Positions 25,576 through 33,966 of a stretch of 64,000 nucleotides of DNA are shown here, in pieces. Position 1 is the stretch's first letter. Every line of letters starts with the position of its first letter. The translations under genes and the position numbers were made by a program. The DNA is from Flavobacteriaceae bacterium (GTDB lineage Bacteria; Bacteroidota; Bacteroidia; Flavobacteriales; Flavobacteriaceae). The DNA is taken from contig CANCPC010000004.1 in assembly GCA_947379965.1 (NCBI GenBank), positions 1-64,000 on the forward strand, in the 5' to 3' direction. The notes below the pieces were generated by a model. It worked only from the letters and a program-made list of their open reading frames with translations. It did no database searches and was not told where the DNA came from.

Positions 25576-26844
25576 ATGAATTATAAATCAAAAATTTCTA
25601 TCCAATTTTCTCAATTTTGGAAACTTATAGGGCCAGGATTAGTAACTGGAGCAAGTGATGATGATCCGTCAGGAATTGCTACTTACTCGCAGGCTGGAGC
25701 TGCCTATGGGCTTTCTACATTATGGACTTCTTTAGTCGCTTTTCCGCTAATGGCAGCTATTCAGCAAATGTGCGCTAGAATAGGATTGGTTACTTCTCAA
25801 GGATTAACTGGCGCTCTAAAAAAGAACTATCCAAGACCTGTTTTGTATGTAATGTTGCTTTTTAGTTTTCCGGCAATTATCATGAATATTGGTGCTGATA
25901 TTGCAGGCATGGGGGCAGTAGGTAATTTGTTATTTCCTTCTATTGAAGCCACTTATTTTAGTGTTTTATTTACTATTATTCTCTTGGGATTAATAATTTA
26001 TTTGCCGTATCAAAAAATTGCTTCTACACTAAAATACCTTTGTATTGTTATGCTGGTTTATTTTATTGTACCTTTTTTATACCAACAAGATTTTCAGCAC
26101 ATTCTCAAAGCAACGTTTATTCCAACTATTAAATTTGATAAAGATTTCATGGGAATTATTGTGGGTATTTTGGGAACTACTATTTCGCCGTATCTCTTTT
26201 TTTGGCAAGCCTCTGTAGAAGTTGAAGAAATGAATACTAATAAACATCACTTGATGGTTAATAAAAATATTATTCATGAAATAAATGAAGATGTTGATTT
26301 TGGTATGTCATTTTCAGGTTTAGTTATGTATTTTATAATTCTTACAACCGGAACTGTTTTATATAATGGGGGCATTCATCAAATTGATACAGTTGAACAA
26401 GCAGCTATGGCATTGAAACCATTAGCTGGTAATTTAGCATATCTTCTTTTTGCAATTGGCATTATTGGAACAGGTTTAATTGCTATTCCAGTTTTGAGTG
26501 GTTCGCTTTCTTATATTGTAACCGAAACTTTTGGTTGGGAGCAAGGTCTAAATAAAAAATTCCATGAAGCAAAAGCTTTTTATACTATTATTGGAATTTC
26601 ATTGCTTCTAGGTTTATCGCTTAATTATATAGGTGTTTCCCCTATAAAAGCCTTACTATATACTGCAATTCTTTACGGACTTACTGCTCCGGTTTTAATT
26701 GGCATAATTCTTCATATTTCAAATAATAAAAAAATAATGGGAGAATTTACAAATAGCAGGACATCTAATGTTTTTGGATTTGCTGCATTAATTATTATGT
26801 CAGTAGCGGCAATTGCATTAATTTATTTGCAGTTTTTCGGATAA
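25576..26844 (+). CDS. Nramp-family divalent metal transporter, atypical subfamily
   Basis: 422 residues with about 11 predicted membrane segments, related to Nramp/MntH. The first membrane helix reads GPGLVTGASDDDPSGIATYSQAGA; in MntH this position has DPGN. The helix-6 equivalent reads GTTISPYLFFWQASVEVEE, where MntH has the MPH motif with the metal-binding methionine. So both signature sites for manganese/iron are changed. This subfamily is common in databases as Nramp family transporter, but its metal is not known to me. The gene is divergent from cysE and convergent with DUF2752. Confidence 0.85.
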   Translation: MNYKSKISIQFSQFWKLIGPGLVTGASDDDPSGIATYSQAGAAYGLSTLWTSLVAFPLMAAIQQMCARIGLVTSQGLTGALKKNYPRPVLYVMLLFSFPAIIMNIGADIAGMGAVGNLLFPSIEATYFSVLFTIILLGLIIYLPYQKIASTLKYLCIVMLVYFIVPFLYQQDFQHILKATFIPTIKFDKDFMGIIVGILGTTISPYLFFWQASVEVEEMNTNKHHLMVNKNIIHEINEDVDFGMSFSGLVMYFIILTTGTVLYNGGIHQIDTVEQAAMALKPLAGNLAYLLFAIGIIGTGLIAIPVLSGSLSYIVTETFGWEQGLNKKFHEAKAFYTIIGISLLLGLSLNYIGVSPIKALLYTAILYGLTAPVLIGIILHISNNKKIMGEFTNSRTSNVFGFAALIIMSVAAIALIYLQFFG

Positions 26845-26853
26845 TTATAAGGA

Positions 26854-27132
26854 TTAAAAGTGTTTGTAAATATATCCCATAATCATAAATATCCCGGTAA
26901 TAATTCCTGTTTTAATAAGTAGTTTTTTGTAATTATTGCGTTTGTCTATATAGTGTAAAATACCAATTCCTAAAAATAGAACCAGGGCGTAGATAGCAGG
27001 ATACATTTTGAATGCAGCAGCAAATTCACCATTTAGTATTAGGAGTAAGGAGCGCTGAAATCCGCATCCTAAACAATCTAAACCAAAGAGTGTTTTGCTT
27101 AAACAAGGAATCATGTATTTCTCTAAATCCAA
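26854..27132 (-). CDS. DUF2752 small membrane protein
   Basis: 92 residues with the family signature FGLDCLGCGFQRSLLLILNGEF, followed by two or three hydrophobic segments (YALVLFLGIGILHYI and a segment from residue 73). Function unknown. The frame begins at TTG 27132; the first ATG is at 27114 and leaves the conserved MIPCLSKTLFGLDC. Relatives that I recall include a few residues before this, which favours the TTG. Confidence 0.8.
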   Translation of the reverse strand: MDLEKYMIPCLSKTLFGLDCLGCGFQRSLLLILNGEFAAAFKMYPAIYALVLFLGIGILHYIDKRNNYKKLLIKTGIITGIFMIMGYIYKHF

Positions 27133-27475
27133 TGGTTTTATTTTTATAATTAATGTTAAATTTTTTATTTAAATTTTATTACTAATATTTTAATAGTATA
27201 ATATTTCTTCCTGTTTCCTTTCTTTTGAAGAGGATTAAGGAGAGTTATTTTTTTCGAATAATAAATTGATGCTATTTTAAAGTTCATTACTTTTGAAAAT
27301 CAATATTTAAAGATAAGAAAAAATTTGTTATTTCAATTATGATTGTTGTTCCTGTTGTCTTTTACGAGCAGAAAAAACGTCTATATTTCGTAGGTCGCAA
27401 TTGGATTATTTATCTTTGGAATGATGAATTTGAGTCCCAAAACATCGAGTAAAAACCACTATAAAGAAGAAGAAA
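27133..27475. other. 343-base spacer between DUF2752 and the Smr gene
   Basis: Very AT-rich. It holds TATCTTTG (27411-27418), a -7 box on the plus strand, and a 20-codon frame from 27421 described separately. No RNA gene, terminator or repeat stands out in the rest. Confidence 0.5.
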
Positions 27476-27483
27476 ATGTTTAG
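27421..27483 (+). CDS. Possible 20-codon leader frame before the Smr gene
   Basis: ATG ATG AAT TTG... to TAG at 27481-27483, overlapping the Smr start (ATG 27476) by eight bases in another frame. It begins two bases after a TAnnTTTG box, so it would be translated from the 5' end of the transcript. The predicted peptide MMNLSPKTSSKNHYKEEENV is hydrophilic and unlike anything I know. It may be a coupling leader or chance. Confidence 0.25.
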   Translation: MMNLSPKTSSKNHYKEEENV

Positions 27484-28027
27484 TAAAGGAGATCGTGTTT
27501 CGGTTTTAGATGAAGCAATAAATGGTGTTGTTGTTTCTGTCAAAGACGATGAAGTTACTCTAGAATCCGAGGATGGATTTATGATGACATTTTTTGTCAA
27601 AGAATTGATTAAAGTAAACAATTCCAGTGATTTAATGGATTCTATTTCTAGAATAAATATAAGTGTCGTTTCTAAGGAAAAAGAAATTCCAAAAGCAAGG
27701 AGTTTCGTCAAAGAGCGCAAAGATAAACATGAAGTTTCGGCACCAGAGTTCGATTTGCACATCGAAAAATTAGTACCAAATAAACGCGGAATGTCAAATT
27801 ATGATATTCTAACTTTACAATCAGAAACAGCCAAACGACACTTGGAATTTGCCATTCGAAATCGCATTCCCAAAATTGTTTTTATTCACGGAGTTGGAGA
27901 AGGAATTCTAAAATCAGAGCTCGATTTTTTATTGGGACGATACGATAATGTAGTATTTCAAGATGCTAATTATCAAAAATATGGTCTTGGTGCAACCGAA
28001 GTTTTTATCAAGCAAAGCAATAAATAA
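27476..28027 (+). CDS. DUF2027 / Smr-domain protein
   Basis: 183 residues. The N-terminal part (MFSKGDRVSVLDEAINGVVVSV) is a small beta domain of the DUF2027 type. The C-terminal part is an Smr domain like that of MutS2: FDLHIEKL, then IVFIHGVGEGILKSEL, the HGxGxGxL motif, and the terminal strand TEVFIKQ. Smr domains nick or bind branched DNA or structured RNA; in this stand-alone form the role is unknown. The usual LDLHG is FDLHI here, as in Bacteroidota relatives. Confidence 0.88.
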   Translation: MFSKGDRVSVLDEAINGVVVSVKDDEVTLESEDGFMMTFFVKELIKVNNSSDLMDSISRINISVVSKEKEIPKARSFVKERKDKHEVSAPEFDLHIEKLVPNKRGMSNYDILTLQSETAKRHLEFAIRNRIPKIVFIHGVGEGILKSELDFLLGRYDNVVFQDANYQKYGLGATEVFIKQSNK

Positions 28028-28098
28028 ATTGTAAATACCTATTATTTTTTATATAGATTTCGCTAGTATAAGTTCAATTCTCTTGTTTCAAATACAGC

Positions 28099-29058
28099 TT
28101 AGTTTGTCAATAAATTACCGAACGTGTAACTATCTCCGAGATTGAAACTAGTACTACCATTTGATAAGGACGCATTTTTTAGTACAATAGTATGTATATA
28201 AGCTGTTCCAGTCTTTATTGTAGTAACTTCTATTGCACCGCTAATACCTGTAACGCCATTAACACCAATCCATTCTTCGTTTATGGTTGGTAAAAGAGGA
28301 ATAGTATTGTTGCAAAAATAACCTTGCGATAACAAACCATTAAAAACTCGATAAGTAAGTTTGTTGGTTGTTGCACTAAGAATTCCTTTTCTCGGAAGAT
28401 TAAGAGGTGTTTCAATGCTCTTGATTAAAGCTGGATCTATATCTAATGTCAAAGCTTCACCACTTGTGGTATAATTATAAATTTGACCAGTGTTGCTACA
28501 TTGATTTAGTGTTTTGTTAAAAGCAAAAGGATGTGAAGTTACGGGAGTCACATAGTTTCCAAAGGCAAAAGTTTCATAAACTTGATTTCCTGAAGCTCTT
28601 GAAAAAGTAATGTTTTTAAAAGTAATAATATGATTGTATCCGGAAATTACTGTACTTCCTGTATTAGTTCCTGCAACAACTATTGGTGTAGTAATAATTT
28701 CTATCGTTCCTGCTGTAGCTGTCCATTGATCGTTTACAGATGGTGTTGACGGAGGAATGACATCACATATATTATTTGTTGATATTGTTCCGTTATAGGA
28801 GCGATATATTACTCGGTAAGTAACATTATCAATATTTTTAGTCGTTGGTGATCCTACTGGGGTGGGTGTATTTTCGAAATCGGTAATTGGCATTTGAAGA
28901 ATTAAAGCTTCCTGTGCATTTAGCTTGTAAATGATATTTGTGGTGCTACAGCTTTTTGTTGCTGCATTACTAAAATCAATGGTGCCAACGGTTAAATTAC
29001 CATCGTTACAACCGTTTAATAACAACACAAAAACAATTAGGCTTATTACTCTTTTCAT
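28099..29058 (-). CDS. Lipoprotein with two tandem copies of an uncharacterised domain
   Basis: 319 residues from ATG 29058, chosen because it gives a lipoprotein signal (FVLLLNGC, cysteine at residue 17). After it, two halves of about 130 residues repeat: CSTTNIIYKLNAQEALIL...VTYRVIYRSYNGTIS...C...P..PSVNDQW and CSNTGQIYNYTTSGEALTL...LTYRVFNGLLSQGYFC...P..PTINEEW, each ending in a HIIxFKN- or HTIVLKN-like strand and FGNxxT. The two cysteines per half may form a disulfide. I recognise no family. The frame is open to 29181, but that would overlap the desulfurase start on the other strand. Confidence 0.8.
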   Translation of the reverse strand: MKRVISLIVFVLLLNGCNDGNLTVGTIDFSNAATKSCSTTNIIYKLNAQEALILQMPITDFENTPTPVGSPTTKNIDNVTYRVIYRSYNGTISTNNICDVIPPSTPSVNDQWTATAGTIEIITTPIVVAGTNTGSTVISGYNHIITFKNITFSRASGNQVYETFAFGNYVTPVTSHPFAFNKTLNQCSNTGQIYNYTTSGEALTLDIDPALIKSIETPLNLPRKGILSATTNKLTYRVFNGLLSQGYFCNNTIPLLPTINEEWIGVNGVTGISGAIEVTTIKTGTAYIHTIVLKNASLSNGSTSFNLGDSYTFGNLLTN

Positions 29059-29131
29059 CTTAAATTTTATTTGAAGCAAAAATAGTGAAAAATTGACAAT
29101 TCGTAATAGGGAAATCACAATTGATATTTTG

Positions 29132-29139
29132 TAACTTTG
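29132..29139 (+). promoter_or_regulatory. -7 box before the cysteine desulfurase gene
   Basis: TAACTTTG matches TAnnTTTG and ends five bases before ATG 29145, implying a nearly leaderless transcript if used. Confidence 0.4.
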
Positions 29140-29144
29140 TTCCA

Positions 29145-30269
29145 ATGAAAAAAGTATATTTAGATAACGCCTCCACCACAAAACTCCGTACAGAAGTAGT
29201 TCAGGAAATTACAAAAATTTTGACTGATGATTTCGGTAATCCTTCGTCTACTCATAGCTTTGGTCGAAATGCAAAAAGTATTTTAGAGCTTTCTAGAAAA
29301 TCTATTGCAAAGCAGTTTAATGTTGCTGCACAAGAAATTATTTTTACTTCTTGTGGTACCGAAGCTAATAATTGGATTCTACGCTCAGCGATTAAAGATT
29401 TAGAAGTAAAACGTATTATCACAAGCAAAATAGAGCATCATGCTGTTTTATACACTGTTCAAGCCTTGCAAAAGGAGTATAATATACAGGTAGATTATGT
29501 TGAAGTCAAGCCCAATGGTGCTATTGATCTTACTCATTTAGTTGATCTCCTTTCGCAGGAAACGAAGACTTTGGTAAGCTTAATGCACGTAAATAATGAA
29601 ACAGGAACTATTCTAGATGTAGAAAAGGTAGGGCGTATTTGTCAGCAACATAATGTGCTTTTTCATTCGGATATGGTCCAATCTATTGGGAAAATCGAAA
29701 TAGATTTGCAAACAATTCCAGTTGATTTTATTGTAGCTAGTGCTCATAAATTTCATGGCCCAAAAGGTATTGGATTCGCTTTCGTTCGAAAAAACTCGGG
29801 ATTACAACCACTATTTTATGGTGGCGAACAAGAAAAAGGTTTGCGTGCCGGAACTGAAGGTGTGCATCAAATTGCAGGAATGGCAAAGGCTTTAGAACTG
29901 TCTTATAGCAATTTGAATACGGAAAGAACTGTTATTTCTAACCTAAAAAACTACTTGATTCATCAACTCAAAGTTGAAATTCCTGAATTTGAAATTAATG
30001 GAAATCTAGAGGGTATTTATACGATATTGAATGTGTTATTACCTTTTTCAGAAGATAAAACTGCAATGATTTTATTTCATTTAGAGATGAAAGGAATAGC
30101 TGTTTCTCGTGGAAGTGCTTGTCAGAGTGGGAGTATAAAACCATCACATGTATTAATAGAAATGCTTTCGAAAGAAGATTTGAATAAACCAAGTTTACGA
30201 ATTTCGTTTAGCCATTATAATACTAAAGAAGATGTCGATTTACTGATCGAAGCTTTAAAAAGTATCTAA
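29145..30269 (+). CDS. Cysteine desulfurase (NifS/IscS-like)
   Basis: PLP enzyme that removes sulfur from cysteine for iron-sulfur clusters or thio-modification of tRNA. 374 residues from ATG 29145, which gives the conserved start VYLDNASTTKLR. The PLP lysine is in SAHKFHGPKGIGF and the reactive cysteine in SRGSACQSGS. No iscU, iscR or suf gene is nearby, so it is probably a general or tRNA-thiolation desulfurase rather than part of an isc operon. Upstream ATG at 29121 is in frame, but it would add eight residues and overlap the predicted promoter. Confidence 0.93.
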   Translation: MKKVYLDNASTTKLRTEVVQEITKILTDDFGNPSSTHSFGRNAKSILELSRKSIAKQFNVAAQEIIFTSCGTEANNWILRSAIKDLEVKRIITSKIEHHAVLYTVQALQKEYNIQVDYVEVKPNGAIDLTHLVDLLSQETKTLVSLMHVNNETGTILDVEKVGRICQQHNVLFHSDMVQSIGKIEIDLQTIPVDFIVASAHKFHGPKGIGFAFVRKNSGLQPLFYGGEQEKGLRAGTEGVHQIAGMAKALELSYSNLNTERTVISNLKNYLIHQLKVEIPEFEINGNLEGIYTILNVLLPFSEDKTAMILFHLEMKGIAVSRGSACQSGSIKPSHVLIEMLSKEDLNKPSLRISFSHYNTKEDVDLLIEALKSI

Positions 30270-30295
30270 ATCTATATTGAGTACAATTTGTTAAA

Positions 30296-31276
30296 TTATT
30301 TGTTTTTTTGTTCTTTAACTTTCTCTTTTTCAAGTTTTCTAAAATAACCTCTAAATAAGAAATTGTGCTTTATAGCTTCAAGATTTTCATTCAAACGGAA
30401 ACTAGCTTGATTAATATTTGTCATTGTCGAATCAATTTTCCCAACTAGTTTTGAGTCATTCGATAGATAGTTTATGGCTCCTTTTCCGTCTTTTGCATTA
30501 CCGATTGTTGCATTCAGATTGGAAACTACCTTATTTATTTCTTTAGTGGATAGGTCTAAATTATTGACTACATTTTTTATTTTGTTGGCAACCGCTGTAT
30601 CTTTTACAACCCCTATAACATTATCTTTTTTATCTAATGACTGAATTATTTTTTTTAATTCGGTTATAGATTCCGATGTTCCTTTTCCTGTTGTTTTTAA
30701 GTATTTTATGGTTTCTTTGAGATCTTTTGCCATCAAGGTATCATTTAATAACGTTCCAATTGTACCTTTTCCTTCATTGATTTGTTTGGTTATTTTCAAT
30801 AAATCAAAACTAAGTTTAGAAGCATTTACATTGGTCACATTAAGAGTATTCAAAATGTCTTCAGTACGAACTTTATTCTGAGAACGAATTTTATCTCCAG
30901 GTTCTACAGAAGGAAACAATCCTTTACCGGGAATAATATTTACAATCATATTTCCCACCAATCCATCCGAGCTAATAGTGGCTACTGCGTCTTTTTTTAT
31001 AAATGGGAAAATGGTCTTATCAATGATCATATCTACCTTGATTATGGTGTCATTATTCATTTCGATTCCTAAAACAGTACCTACGTTTATTCCAGAATAC
31101 CTGACGTTGTTACCTAATTGTAGGCCATTCACATTATTAAATACAGCTTCTAAATGGTAAGTTTTGCCAAACATTTTTTGTTTACTACCAACGAAATAAA
31201 TAGCTAAAATAAACAGCAATAATCCGATGATTACAAATAATCCTAAACGTATTTTTTGTGAAGTTGTTTTTTCCAT
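30296..31276 (-). CDS. mlaD: MCE-domain lipid transport protein (MlaD-like)
   Basis: 326 residues: one N-terminal membrane helix (LGLFVIIGLLLFILAIYFVG, about 11-30), one MCE domain (YHLEAVFNNVNGLQLGNNVRYSGINVGTVLGIEM to about residue 125), and a long helical C-terminal region. In the Mla system this protein forms a ring in the periplasm that passes phospholipids between membranes. It is the last gene of a three-gene operon with an ATPase and a permease. The C-terminal extension is longer than that of E. coli MlaD, as in other Bacteroidota. Confidence 0.92.
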   Translation of the reverse strand: MEKTTSQKIRLGLFVIIGLLLFILAIYFVGSKQKMFGKTYHLEAVFNNVNGLQLGNNVRYSGINVGTVLGIEMNNDTIIKVDMIIDKTIFPFIKKDAVATISSDGLVGNMIVNIIPGKGLFPSVEPGDKIRSQNKVRTEDILNTLNVTNVNASKLSFDLLKITKQINEGKGTIGTLLNDTLMAKDLKETIKYLKTTGKGTSESITELKKIIQSLDKKDNVIGVVKDTAVANKIKNVVNNLDLSTKEINKVVSNLNATIGNAKDGKGAINYLSNDSKLVGKIDSTMTNINQASFRLNENLEAIKHNFLFRGYFRKLEKEKVKEQKNK

Positions 31277-31284
31277 TTTTTTTA

Positions 31285-32037
31285 TTATTTAAAGAATGCT
31301 TGAACTTGAGGGTCTTCTGAGGTAGATAATTCTTCAAAAGAACCCTCGATATAATTTTTTCCATCAATTAGTAAAATCATTCGGTTTGAAATTGCTCGCG
31401 CACAATCTACATCATGCGTTATTATTATTGATGAAGTGTCATATTTTTTTTGAATAGAAGTCATTAATAGCAAAATTTCTTTTGCCGTAATAGGGTCTAA
31501 TCCAGTAGTGGGCTCATCGTATAGAATTATACTTGGTTGTAAGATTAGTGTTCTTGCAAGAGCAATTCTGCGTTTCATTCCTCCAGAAAGTTCATCAGGC
31601 ATTAAATCCATTGTTTTAACTAATCCTACGTTCTCTAGAGCTTCTTTAACCATCGGAGTTGTATTTTTTATACTACCAAACTTTTTGGTATGACGTCGCA
31701 ATGGGAATTCAAGATTTTCTCGAACCGTCATCGAATCATAAAGAGCGCTTCCTTGAAAAAGGAATCCTACTTCAGTTCTTAATTCATCTAATTCATCGTG
31801 ATCAAGATTTTTAATGTCCTTCCCCATAACCATTATTGAGCCGCTATCGGGTTCCTCAAGTCCTATTAAACATTTAATCATCACTGATTTTCCAGAACCT
31901 GATTTTCCCATAATTACTAAATTATCACCTTCTTTCAGTTTCATATTAAAACCATTTAGAACATGATTGTCGCCATAGGTTTTACTCAAGTTCTTTATTT
32001 CTATTATTGTATTTATGCTCTTTTGTTTAGTTTCCAT
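31285..32037 (-). CDS. mlaF: ABC transporter ATPase of the MCE lipid system
   Basis: 250 residues with Walker A GKSGSGKSV, signature LSGGMKRRIALAR, Walker B ILYDEPTTGLDP and a switch histidine in IIITHDVDCA. The pattern DEPTTGLDPIT and the position between MlaE and MlaD genes identify it as the MlaF partner. Gaps of four and eight bases to its neighbours indicate tight coupling. Confidence 0.93.
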   Translation of the reverse strand: METKQKSINTIIEIKNLSKTYGDNHVLNGFNMKLKEGDNLVIMGKSGSGKSVMIKCLIGLEEPDSGSIMVMGKDIKNLDHDELDELRTEVGFLFQGSALYDSMTVRENLEFPLRRHTKKFGSIKNTTPMVKEALENVGLVKTMDLMPDELSGGMKRRIALARTLILQPSIILYDEPTTGLDPITAKEILLLMTSIQKKYDTSSIIITHDVDCARAISNRMILLIDGKNYIEGSFEELSTSEDPQVQAFFK

Positions 32038-32041
32038 AAAA

Positions 32042-32824
32042 TTATATTTTATAAAAAATATTAGTTACAAACACAGCTAAAAAATCAATGATAAATAATA
32101 ACATTGAGGTGTATACTACTGCAGAATTTGCTGCTAGCCCAACACCTGCAGTTCCTTTACTACAATTATATCCTTTATAACAACCTACTAGTCCTATGGC
32201 AAAGCCAAAAAAGAATGTTTTTATTGTTGCAGGTATTAAATCACCAAATTCTAAGGCATTAAAAACCTGATTGAAATACAATAAAAATGACACACTTCCT
32301 TTTACATTTTCTACCATAGCAGATCCAATAATTGCAATAGTATCTCCAAATATCACTAAAATTGGAATCATTAATGTTGTTGCTAAAATTCGTGTTACAA
32401 CTAAATATTTTAATGGGTTTGTTCCCGAAACTTCCATTGCGTCAATCTGTTCAGTTACGCGCATAGAACCTAATTCGGCTCCAATTCCTGAGCCAATCCG
32501 ACCTGCACAAATTAATGCCGTAATTATAGGGCCAATTTCTCTAATTATCGATATGCTTACCATTCTTGGCATCCAAGAAACAGCGCCAAAATCTAATAAT
32601 GTGGGACGCGATTGTAGAGTAAAAACTAATCCTATTATGAATCCTGTTACAGAAACTAATAAAAAGGAACGGTTACCCACAAAATAACATTGCCGTAAGA
32701 ACTCCCTGAATTCGAAAGGACGTTTAAAAGTTTCTTTGAAAAACCGACCTGCAAAAAAGGATAGCTCCCCAATTTCTGCCAAGAAGGATCTGAATATTTC
32801 TATTATTTTATAAATAGTATTCAT
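32042..32824 (-). CDS. mlaE: MlaE-type ABC permease
   Basis: 260 residues with five or six hydrophobic segments. Typical phrases: REIGPIITALICAGRIGSGIGAELGSMRVTEQIDAMEV, the coupling and membrane core of MlaE, and FGFAIGLVGCYKGYN. It forms the inner-membrane part of the lipid transporter with MlaF and MlaD. Neither MlaB nor MlaC is encoded beside it, as is common in Bacteroidota. Confidence 0.93.
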   Translation of the reverse strand: MNTIYKIIEIFRSFLAEIGELSFFAGRFFKETFKRPFEFREFLRQCYFVGNRSFLLVSVTGFIIGLVFTLQSRPTLLDFGAVSWMPRMVSISIIREIGPIITALICAGRIGSGIGAELGSMRVTEQIDAMEVSGTNPLKYLVVTRILATTLMIPILVIFGDTIAIIGSAMVENVKGSVSFLLYFNQVFNALEFGDLIPATIKTFFFGFAIGLVGCYKGYNCSKGTAGVGLAANSAVVYTSMLLFIIDFLAVFVTNIFYKI

Positions 32825-32882
32825 TTTGGTTTGAAGATAAAATGGTAAGATCTGTTTGACAATAATTAATTTTCATTAAAAA

Positions 32883-33776
32883 TCACTTCTTTTTCATCTT
32901 TTCAAGCTCTACAAATAATTCTTTTTCTTTTTCGCTGATATTTATAGGAATCATTACTTGATAGGTTATGTATAAATCACCAAAAAAACCCTCCTTTTTG
33001 TAGATAGGAAATCCTTTTCCTTTGAGTTTTACTTTAGTGCCGTTTTGTGTTCCGGGAATTATTTTTAGTTTTGCTTTTCCGTCAAAAGTATCCACCGTAA
33101 TTTCTCCACCCAAAATAGCACTGTATAAATCAATATCGACTGTTGAATAAAGATTATTTTTCTCTAATTTGAATTTAGTAGTGTTTTTAATCGTGAAAGT
33201 GATGTATAAATCTCCTTTTGGACCACCATTAATAGATTCACCACCAAGACCGTTAATTTTTATTTGCTGACCATTTTCGACACCTGCTGGAATTGTGAGA
33301 CGAATGTTTTTGCCCTTAATTGTTAATTCGCGTTTGTTGGTAGTGTAAACCTCCATTAAATCAAGATGTAATTCGGCATGAAAATCTTCCCCTTTTAAAT
33401 GTTTATTGCTTGTTCTTCCCCGGTCCGAACGACCGCCAAACATAGTCTCAAAAAAATCTGAATAATCACCACCAGAAAAACCTCCAAAACCTCCTTGATA
33501 ATCGCCTCCATTAGATTGTCTTTGTTGTTTTGATTTTTCAAATCCCTCGGAATGTTTCCAATTTTCACCATATTGATCGTATTTTTTACGATTTTCAGCA
33601 TGACTCAGAACTTCATTAGCTTCATTCATTTCTTTGAATTTTATTTCCGATTCTTTATCATCTGGGTTGAGGTCAGGATGATGCGTTCTGGCAAGTTTTC
33701 GGTACGCTTTTTTTATCTCCGCCTCCGTCGCGCTTTTCTCAATTCCTAATACTTTGTAATAGTCTATAAAAGCCAT
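32883..33776 (-). CDS. DnaJ-like cochaperone (CbpA type)
   Basis: 297 residues: a J domain (5-70) with the HPD motif in RTHHPDLNPDD, a Gly/Phe-rich linker (GGDYQGGFGGFSGGDY), and two C-terminal substrate-binding domains. The cysteine-rich zinc domain of DnaJ is absent, which places it with CbpA-like J proteins that stimulate DnaK ATP hydrolysis. No cbpM-like gene lies next to it. Confidence 0.92.
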   Translation of the reverse strand: MAFIDYYKVLGIEKSATEAEIKKAYRKLARTHHPDLNPDDKESEIKFKEMNEANEVLSHAENRKKYDQYGENWKHSEGFEKSKQQRQSNGGDYQGGFGGFSGGDYSDFFETMFGGRSDRGRTSNKHLKGEDFHAELHLDLMEVYTTNKRELTIKGKNIRLTIPAGVENGQQIKINGLGGESINGGPKGDLYITFTIKNTTKFKLEKNNLYSTVDIDLYSAILGGEITVDTFDGKAKLKIIPGTQNGTKVKLKGKGFPIYKKEGFFGDLYITYQVMIPINISEKEKELFVELEKMKKK

Positions 33777-33966
33777 TTTCGGGTTGTTTTGTTAAAATCT
33801 GTTAACGGAATTCATGTTTTTTACTTATAATTGTTGTGCAGTTTAGTAACTATTTTCTCTATCAAATTTAATCATTTTTCTCTTTAAAATAAAGAGAATA
33901 AAGTAAATAGTTACGAGTGTTTATGACTTTTTTAATTACAATCAATTGCCTTAATAATTGAGTTTT

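Noticed and set aside
29059-29181. Longer start of the duplicated-domain lipoprotein
   Set aside because: It would hide the lipoprotein signal inside the chain and overlap the promoter and start of the divergent cysteine desulfurase.
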